Origin: an uncultured Clostridia bacterium
GTDB taxonomy: Bacteria > Bacillota > Clostridia > Oscillospirales > Ruminococcaceae
Assembly (NCBI GenBank): GCA_946535685.1
Contig: CAMNDR010000021.1
Location: 1-8,912 of the forward strand
Length of the DNA stretch: 8,912 bases
Direction: 5' to 3'
The notes below the pieces were generated by a model. That model had not been told where the DNA came from, ran no database searches, and worked only from the letters and a program-made list of their open reading frames with translations. The position numbers and the translations under genes are program-made. Below are positions 4,337 through 8,912 of this stretch, in pieces. Position 1 is the first letter of the stretch, and the number at the start of each line of letters is the position of its first letter.

Positions 4337-6526
4337 TTGAGCGACGCATATGACCAGTGGTTCGAGGAATTTGAAGAAGCGGCTGCACTGCTCGACAAGG
4401 AAGAGGTGTATGCATCGCTCAGCTCGTTCCTGCATGAGAGCCGGAATACCTTCGCACTCAACCGGAAGCTCATGCAGAAGATCATCGACGTTTCCTGGGT
4501 GGAGACGATCGAAAATGCCCTGATCCATGTAGACAACTGCCTGCGCAATCCACGCCGGACGATCGAGGATGTCGAGGAGATCGTGCCGATCGCACTTTCC
4601 CGCAAGATCACGGTCGAATCCGTCAAGCACCTGGCGCAGCATACCGACTATATCCAGAGCTATGACAAAAAGTCAGGCAAGATCACGCCCTCCAAGATCC
4701 TCAATGTCCATAAGGAAGAGAGCTGGATGACCTACGAGAACAAGTTCGTCAACACGCTCGTGGACCGGCTCTACATCTTCATCAACCGGCGCTATGAAAA
4801 GCTGGCGCAGGTCGCAAAGGATGAGCAGGCGTTCACCCTGGGCTATAATACGGTCGTGGAGGATGGCAGCGGCGGGCATTTCAAGGTCGATCTCAAGATC
4901 GAGTCCGTCACGAGCCTGGATACCTACGATGCCGGCGGAATGAGCGTCTGGCAGCGTGTGGAAAAGCTGAAGAAGGCCATTGAGGGCTACAAGGGGTCGG
5001 AGCTGTGCATGCGGCTGGGCACATCCTACATCCGCCCGCCCGTGATGCGCACCAACGCCATTATGAAAAATGTCGATCTCAAGGCCTGTCTGACACTCTG
5101 GCAGTTCATCGAGAGCTATGACAAGGTCGGCTATGAGATCAACATCGAGGACAATGCCGTGCAGCCGACCGGAACATTCGTCGAGAGCTTCTACCGGATG
5201 ATCGTCCTGCAGCTTCTGCTGTTCCGCTCTCAGATGGAGGGCAGCGAGAGCCTTGCGCCGCTGAAGGCAAAGCGGAACCGGAAATTCCGTGTCGTGCAGC
5301 CGAAGTTCATCAAGCGCTTTGAGCGGGAGCTGTCCGGTGATTACGATGTGACCGTTTCCGGCGCAGCGGGCTATCTTGCTGCAGAGGGCGAGCAGCAGTT
5401 CGTCCGGAAAATGCCGGATGATGTGGCACTGGTGTTTGACCAGATCGCTGCAGCCATTCAGACTGAGACCGCCTACCAGGAGGAGCTTGAACGCAGGCGC
5501 ATCGCTGACCGCATCGCCGCCGAGGAGGCGGAACGGCACCGTGCCGAGCAGGAGCGCATCGAGGCTGCCCGTCAGGCAGAGCTCAGACGCATCGAGGAGG
5601 AACGTGCCGAGGAAGCACGCCGCCTCGAGCAGATGCTGGCACAGAAGCGTGCCGAGCAGGAGGCCGCCGAGCGGGAACGCGAGCGCATGGAGCAGGAGCG
5701 CATCGCCCTGCTCGAAGCAAAGCGCCGGCGGGAGGAGGAAGAACAGAAGCGGCGTGAGGAGCAGGAGCGCATCGACGCTGAGCGCCAGCGCCTTGCAGAA
5801 GAGCAGCAGCTTGTCCGCTCTGAGCTGGGTGAGGCTGAGGGTATGGAGGAAGAGGCACTTGCCGCCCGTCCGGATACCGGGGAGCCTGTGAATGTCAGCG
5901 AGGAGGAGATCGAGGAAGCCAGAGCTTCAATGTCCGGGGAGAATGAGTTCGAGGATCCGAGAGAGATCGCTGCCCGCAACAAGCTCGAACAGCAGAAGCG
6001 TGAAAAGGAACGCCGCGAGGCTGAACGTGCCGAGCGCCTCAAAACCGAGCGCACCTATTTTGAAAACAAGCCCTTCCGGGAGATCCGGAAAGAATATACC
6101 AAAAATCCGTTTTATGCCATTCCCCGCCTGATCCGGCATCTGCTGGCGGTTCTGTTCGGGATCGTTCCGGAAAATACGGACAATCCCGATTACAAGACCA
6201 TCCGTGCAAAGCGCCTTGCTGAAAAGGAACGCAAGGCCGCCATCAAGGCAGAGCGGGACAAGATGGAGGTCTACTACCGCAAGTATGCGCCGGTATTCCC
6301 GTATGATTATCTGCGGAAGATCGAGGATGCCAAATTCCGGCGCAAGCGTGCTGCAGAGCGCAGAAAGAATCCGCCGAAGCCCTACAGGCCGCCTGTCAGA
6401 ACAGCAGAGGAACAGGAGGCACTCCGCAGAGAGATGCAGCGCATGTACAAGACCTACCATGTGAGCGGCTTTGAGCGCCTGAAACGGAAGATGGAGGAGT
6501 GGAGGCGACGCAGTGAAGCCGCTTGA
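4337..6526 (+). CDS. Large coiled-coil protein, possible McrC/DUF2357-type partner of the ATPase
   Basis: This 729-residue cytosolic protein pairs with the upstream McrB-like ATPase. The N-terminal half (about 1-370) is globular; WMTYENKFVNTLVDRLYIF (130-148) resembles the ENrFV segment of DUF2357/McrC-type proteins, but the match is weak. A long charged coiled coil follows (about 378-500), with EQERI repeated at 404, 452 and 475. Then comes an acidic linker (500-545), a second helical stretch (545-572), an amphipathic FYAIPRLIRHLLAVLFGIV segment (592-610) and a very basic C-terminus (615-729). The usual McrC nuclease end is not visible; the only D-x8-DxK spacing is D176 to D185-x-K187, which may be chance. 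The start is TTG, with GGTGAG (4325-4330) and a 6-nt spacer; MSDAYDQW gives a sensible N-terminus. Its end overlaps the next gene by 14 nt. The gene is certain; the family is not. Confidence 0.85.
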   Translation: MSDAYDQWFEEFEEAAALLDKEEVYASLSSFLHESRNTFALNRKLMQKIIDVSWVETIENALIHVDNCLRNPRRTIEDVEEIVPIALSRKITVESVKHLAQHTDYIQSYDKKSGKITPSKILNVHKEESWMTYENKFVNTLVDRLYIFINRRYEKLAQVAKDEQAFTLGYNTVVEDGSGGHFKVDLKIESVTSLDTYDAGGMSVWQRVEKLKKAIEGYKGSELCMRLGTSYIRPPVMRTNAIMKNVDLKACLTLWQFIESYDKVGYEINIEDNAVQPTGTFVESFYRMIVLQLLLFRSQMEGSESLAPLKAKRNRKFRVVQPKFIKRFERELSGDYDVTVSGAAGYLAAEGEQQFVRKMPDDVALVFDQIAAAIQTETAYQEELERRRIADRIAAEEAERHRAEQERIEAARQAELRRIEEERAEEARRLEQMLAQKRAEQEAAERERERMEQERIALLEAKRRREEEEQKRREEQERIDAERQRLAEEQQLVRSELGEAEGMEEEALAARPDTGEPVNVSEEEIEEARASMSGENEFEDPREIAARNKLEQQKREKERREAERAERLKTERTYFENKPFREIRKEYTKNPFYAIPRLIRHLLAVLFGIVPENTDNPDYKTIRAKRLAEKERKAAIKAERDKMEVYYRKYAPVFPYDYLRKIEDAKFRRKRAAERRKNPPKPYRPPVRTAEEQEALRREMQRMYKTYHVSGFERLKRKMEEWRRRSEAA

Positions 6527-7205
6527 CGAGGCAGCCGAAGAAACAACGGAGCAGCGCTCCTTCCGGCGGCGTATTCCTGGCATTCTCACCGGCGTGCTGC
6601 TTGCACTGGCAGCGGCGCTGCTGGTGTATGTGACTGTCTGCATGGTGCAGCACCGGCCGGCGGTGTTCTTTGGCCGGTGTATCCTGCAGGTCGTGACGGG
6701 CAGTATGGAACCGACGCTGCATGTGGGCGACTGCATTCTGGTGCAGGAGGGCGATCCCGCCACTCTGCAGGCAGGCGACATCATCACCTATGTTTCTGAG
6801 GATCTGCAGACAAAGGATCTGCTCATCACACACCGGATCACAGAGATCACACAGGACGGTAGCTTCATCACCCGGGGAGATGCCAATCCCGTGGAGGATG
6901 CGCTCACGGTCCGGCCGGATCAGATACAGGGGAAATATATCCGGAAGCTGCATATATTCGGCTTTATGACCGGCTATGCAGGCACCCGGAAGCTGCTGCT
7001 GCTCGTGGTCATGCTGGGCGTGGTCGCCATGGCAGTCCATGAAGTGCGCAGCCTGATGAAGATCGGCAGGGAAATGCGGGAGGAATCCGAAGCGGAGATG
7101 CACGAGCGTCTCATGCGGGAGGCGATCGACAAGGAAAAGGCACGCCTTGCCGCAGCGCATTACCAGCCGGAGGAAACTGCATCGGAGAAGGAGGAACAGC
7201 CTTGA
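6513..7205 (+). CDS. SipW-like type I signal peptidase B (S26, Ser-His type)
   Basis: This 230-residue membrane peptidase is the second of its type in the window. It has a charged N-terminus (1-20), a membrane helix (about 22-45), the catalytic domain, a second membrane helix (about 159-177) and a charged, helical cytosolic tail (178-230). Catalytic motifs are S64 in VTGSMEPTLHVGD, H107 in THRI, and D123 with D129 in ITRGDANPVED; all are closer to the family consensus than those of peptidase A. The two proteins share design but differ widely in sequence, so recent duplication is unlikely. GTG 6513 lies 14 nt inside the previous gene, after GGAGG (6501-6505). Its TGA stop overlaps the next gene's TTG by 4 nt, so translation is probably coupled. 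The substrate is unknown. Confidence 0.92.
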   Translation: MKPLDEAAEETTEQRSFRRRIPGILTGVLLALAAALLVYVTVCMVQHRPAVFFGRCILQVVTGSMEPTLHVGDCILVQEGDPATLQAGDIITYVSEDLQTKDLLITHRITEITQDGSFITRGDANPVEDALTVRPDQIQGKYIRKLHIFGFMTGYAGTRKLLLLVVMLGVVAMAVHEVRSLMKIGREMREESEAEMHERLMREAIDKEKARLAAAHYQPEETASEKEEQP

Positions 7206-7663
7206 CACAGGAACATATCATGAAGCGGAAAATGATCCGGGCGATCATCTTCTCCGTGATCACATCGGTGGCACTGGCCGTGTTTATCGGGCTGTATGTG
7301 GACGAATGCAACCGGGTACAGGAGACCTACCGGACGCAGTTCAATGCGAATCTGGCACACACGATTGATTCGGTGGAATCCTATCAGGATGCCGAGGGCG
7401 ATCTGGAAGCAAGATACAGGCGGATCCTGAGCGATATGAGCAGCGCAGACAGCTTTGCCTTCCTGCTGAAGAATCTCACGGAGGAGCAGAAGATCGCTGT
7501 CAATGAGCTGCACACCTGCCTGCTCAAATATCCTGAGCAGATGCAGGAGCCGGAGCGCATGGAAGCGCTGCGGCAGACGCTTGTGGATCTGCATGAGAAT
7601 CTGGACAAGGGCTTTGACGAAGCGAAAGCACTTGTGGATGGCATAGATAAGAAGGGACACTGA
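7202..7663 (+). CDS. Small single-pass membrane protein, unknown function
   Basis: I do not recognise this 153-residue protein. MKRKMIR (7-13) is followed by one hydrophobic helix (about 12-32), and by the positive-inside rule the remaining 120 residues face outward. That part is predicted mostly helical and charged, with C36 and C105 and no Cys-X-X-Cys site or repeat. I chose TTG 7202 because AAGGAGG (7188-7194) sits 7 nt before it and it shares TTGA with the upstream stop; ATG 7220 (residue 7) is the fallback. Tight coupling to peptidase B suggests it is a partner, chaperone or substrate of that enzyme. If the helix is cleaved there is no clear A-x-A site, so it is more likely anchored. Confidence 0.82.
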   Translation: MTQEHIMKRKMIRAIIFSVITSVALAVFIGLYVDECNRVQETYRTQFNANLAHTIDSVESYQDAEGDLEARYRRILSDMSSADSFAFLLKNLTEEQKIAVNELHTCLLKYPEQMQEPERMEALRQTLVDLHENLDKGFDEAKALVDGIDKKGH

Positions 7664-7677
7664 GGGAGGAAAGCATA

Positions 7678-7914
7678 ATGGCAAACTGGAGTGAAAAGCG
7701 CAGACTGAAAAAGGAGATCAAGATCTGCCGTCTGACGATCGAGGAGATCGAGCGCAAGCGTTCCCGGTCGCAGTCAGCACTGGTGCAGGCCGTACTGCTG
7801 CAGGAAACACCGGATGAGCGTGACGTGGAATGGTTCAACAAGTACACCGGTGAGATCACTGCCTGCAGAAATCATATGATCGAGCTGCAGAAGCAGCTTG
7901 ATGCCCTTGGCTGA
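7678..7914 (+). CDS. Small charged helical protein, unknown function
   Basis: This 78-residue protein has no signal peptide or membrane helix and matches no family I know. Two helical segments are visible: a basic one (about 5-32, SEKRRLKKEIKICRLTIEEI) and a second (about 55-77, YTGEITACRNHMIELQKQL), joined by a loop with PDERD (45-49). Heptad-like spacing of I and L suggests a short antiparallel coiled-coil hairpin. The ATG follows GGGAGGA (7664-7670) at 7-nt spacing, 14 nt after the previous gene, so it belongs to the same transcript. It could be a cytosolic adaptor for the long coiled coil or for the peptidase tails; this is inference from size and position only. Confidence 0.8.
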   Translation: MANWSEKRRLKKEIKICRLTIEEIERKRSRSQSALVQAVLLQETPDERDVEWFNKYTGEITACRNHMIELQKQLDALG

Positions 7915-8051
7915 GCCCGCTCCTCCTTGACGGGTTCGCACTGACAGAAGGCACCTCGCAGGAAAAACGTCCCGGAGAAAAGAGGCTGCGGCGAAGATCC
8001 TGCGAAGGCAACACTACCTTCTCTACGCAGGAGAGACTATGGAGGTACCAC
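7915..8051 (+). promoter_or_regulatory. Gap with alternative stems before the DUF308 gene
   Basis: No gene or consensus promoter is visible in these 137 bases. TCGCAGGA (7956-7963) pairs with TCCTGCGA (7998-8005), closed further out by AGAAGG (7946-7951) with CCTTCT (8017-8022). The same TCCTGCG (7998-8004) can instead pair with CGCAGGA (8026-8032), 8 nt before the ribosome site GGAGG (8041-8045), so the two folds exclude each other. No T-tract follows, so this would act on translation if at all. It matches no riboswitch class I can recognise. A six-base AGCCCG/CGGGTT pairing just after the stop (7914-7936) is too weak to call a terminator. Confidence 0.35.
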
Positions 8052-8597
8052 ATGCTATTTGAGGAACTTGACAAAATCAAACGGGATGCGGTCATGATGA
8101 CCATTGTACTGATGTTTATCGGCTTGCTGCTGCTTCTGATACCGGAGGTCTATATCCTGTTCCTGGAAGGTACGCTGGGTTTTGTGCTGCTCGTGACAGC
8201 GGCGCTGGCGGTGCTGCGCTTCATCAGCGGCACAAAAGTCCTGATGCATTATATCGAGCTTGTACTCGGACTGGCACTTGGCGTGCTGGGGATCATGATC
8301 ATGCTGTATGAGGGACTGTTCCTGTGGATCCTCTCGTGGCTGGTCGGAATCTACCCCATTATCAGCGGTATTCACAGTATCGTCCATGCACTTGCGTTTT
8401 CCAGACGTTCCGGCAAAAGCGGCTGGTGGGTACTGGTAGTGCTGGCGGTGCCGCTGATCGTGTTCGGAGGCTTTGTGCTCTGGCATCCGTGGCTGACCTC
8501 TACGCAAACTATGCTGCAGATCGTGGGCGGTGTTATGCTGTATTCTGCAATGGTAAGCGGCCTGAAGCTGATCTGGCTGTGGCCGGTGAAGAAGTGA
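8052..8597 (+). CDS. DUF308/HdeD-like six-helix membrane protein
   Basis: This 181-residue protein is almost entirely hydrophobic, with about six membrane helices (near 13-31, 38-57, 66-85, 88-114, 124-145 and 151-172). Size, helix count and small polar loops fit the DUF308 family, named for the E. coli acid-resistance protein HdeD. The central G.YPIISGIHSI (99-110) and GGVMLYSAMVSG (159-170) look like the two-fold repeat of that family. The biochemical role is unknown for most members. ATG 8052 has GGAGG (8041-8045) 6 nt upstream. It is 137 bp after the small helical gene and 7 bp before a UbiB-like gene, so it groups better with the latter. I am fairly sure of the family and not of any function. 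Confidence 0.82.
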   Translation: MLFEELDKIKRDAVMMTIVLMFIGLLLLLIPEVYILFLEGTLGFVLLVTAALAVLRFISGTKVLMHYIELVLGLALGVLGIMIMLYEGLFLWILSWLVGIYPIISGIHSIVHALAFSRRSGKSGWWVLVVLAVPLIVFGGFVLWHPWLTSTQTMLQIVGGVMLYSAMVSGLKLIWLWPVKK

Positions 8598-8604
8598 GGT
8601 AGCT

Positions 8605-8912
8605 ATGGGACAGAATCAAAAAGAGACGAAGAAACAGCGGCTGTCAAACCGCCGCTCTGCAGAAATTTTGGCCGTTTTTACCAAGCATAATTTCTATTCC
8701 GGCGGCTTTTCTCCTGAGGAGCTGCGTACAACGCTGGAGGATCTGGGGCCGACCTATGTCAAGATCGGACAGATCATGTCGAGCCGCACGGATATCCTGC
8801 CGGAGAGCTACTGCAAGGAGCTCGAAAAGCTCCGTAGCAATGTCAAGCCTATTGAAGCGGCAGCAGCCCGTGCCGCCATCGAGGAGGAGGCCGGCCGGGA
8901 GATCGAGGACAT
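8605..8912 (+). CDS. UbiB/ABC1 (AarF)-family atypical kinase, N-terminal part
   Basis: The frame starts at ATG 8605 and runs off the window after 102 codons. TTLEDLGPTYVKIGQIMSSR (42-61) is the family signature, with the KxGQ motif as K53-I54-G55-Q56, followed by TDILPESYCKELEKLRSNV (62-80). UbiB/ABC1 proteins are protein-kinase-like ATPases linked to isoprenoid-lipid metabolism and membranes; full members are near 500-560 residues, so most of the kinase core lies outside. Ribosome-site-like GAGG (8596-8599) overlaps the previous gene's stop, and the 7-bp gap suggests co-transcription. Why it sits here is not clear. The family call is strong; any link to the SipW/AAA+ genes is not supported by sequence. 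Confidence 0.85.
   Translation, partial: MGQNQKETKKQRLSNRRSAEILAVFTKHNFYSGGFSPEELRTTLEDLGPTYVKIGQIMSSRTDILPESYCKELEKLRSNVKPIEAAAARAAIEEEAGREIED

Noticed and set aside
4673..5539. Minus-strand open frame of 288 codons
   Set aside because: It is antisense to the coiled-coil gene, lacks recognisable domains and a ribosome site, and is a shadow of codon bias.
4337..6526. Active PD-(D/E)XK nuclease in the coiled-coil protein
   Set aside because: Only D176 and D185-x-K187 have suggestive spacing, with no PD or other supporting motif; kept as a question, not a call.
2669..6526. Standard McrBC type IV restriction system
   Set aside because: The McrB-like protein has a membrane anchor, the partner lacks a visible nuclease, and the neighbours are signal peptidases rather than other defence genes.
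5927..7208. Overlapping minus-strand frames of 286 and 270 codons
   Set aside because: They lie opposite the coiled-coil C-terminus and signal peptidase B, both well supported on the plus strand.
7927..7955. TTGACG as a -35 box before the DUF308 gene
   Set aside because: No -10-like hexamer is found 16-18 bp downstream.
1..8912. CRISPR array, tRNA, rRNA, integrase or attachment site
   Set aside because: No regularly spaced repeats, cloverleaf-like sequences, rRNA segments or recombinase motifs were found on either strand.

Overview
The window (about 8.9 kb, GC-rich, one coding strand) looks like the chromosome of a low-redundancy, moderately high-GC Clostridia, most likely an Oscillospiraceae/Ruminococcus-type gut Firmicute. 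The reasons are strong Gram-positive Shine-Dalgarno sites (GGAGG, GGGAGG), frequent GTG and TTG starts, a textbook sigma-A promoter, SipW-type (Ser-His) signal peptidases, and an exported protein with the WLEGNDPDC motif that I associate with Firmicute surface proteins. The genus assignment is inference.

Layout. Positions 1-262 hold no gene: there is a terminator built on a perfect 28-bp palindrome (15-53), a short hairpin (72-89), a second intrinsic terminator (114-150), then a perfect-consensus promoter (TTGACA, 17 bp, TGG-TATAAT; 187-215). This promoter seems to drive a long collinear run. In order: a catalytically degenerate EAL-domain protein (263-997); a membrane-anchored or secreted protein with the WLEGNDPDC tail motif (1076-1789); an 81-bp inverted-repeat element with a 4-bp target duplication (1790-1870) and a second hairpin (1876-1906); SipW-like signal peptidase A (1937-2656); a membrane-anchored McrB-like AAA+ ATPase (2669-4237); a hairpin and candidate 20-codon leader peptide (4250-4329); a 729-residue coiled-coil protein, possibly a McrC/DUF2357-type partner (4337-6526); SipW-like signal peptidase B (6513-7205); a small single-pass membrane protein (7202-7663); and a 78-residue helical protein (7678-7914). 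A 137-bp gap with inverted repeats then leads to a six-helix DUF308/HdeD-like membrane protein (8052-8597) and the start of a UbiB/ABC1 atypical kinase (8605 to the window end).

How the genes may work together. Spacing, overlaps (14 and 4 nt) and conserved orientation suggest that 263-7914 is one functional unit. Its most distinctive part is an McrB-like motor fused to an N-terminal membrane anchor, a large coiled-coil partner without a recognisable nuclease domain, and two different SipW-type signal peptidases with charged cytosolic tails, next to an exported protein that is a plausible peptidase substrate. This is not a normal McrBC restriction locus and reads more like a cell-envelope processing or assembly machine built from McrBC-type parts, perhaps tuned by a non-catalytic EAL protein that could sense cyclic di-GMP. 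The protein families are seen or recognised; the joint function is inference. The DUF308 and UbiB-like genes at the right end may be downstream passengers.
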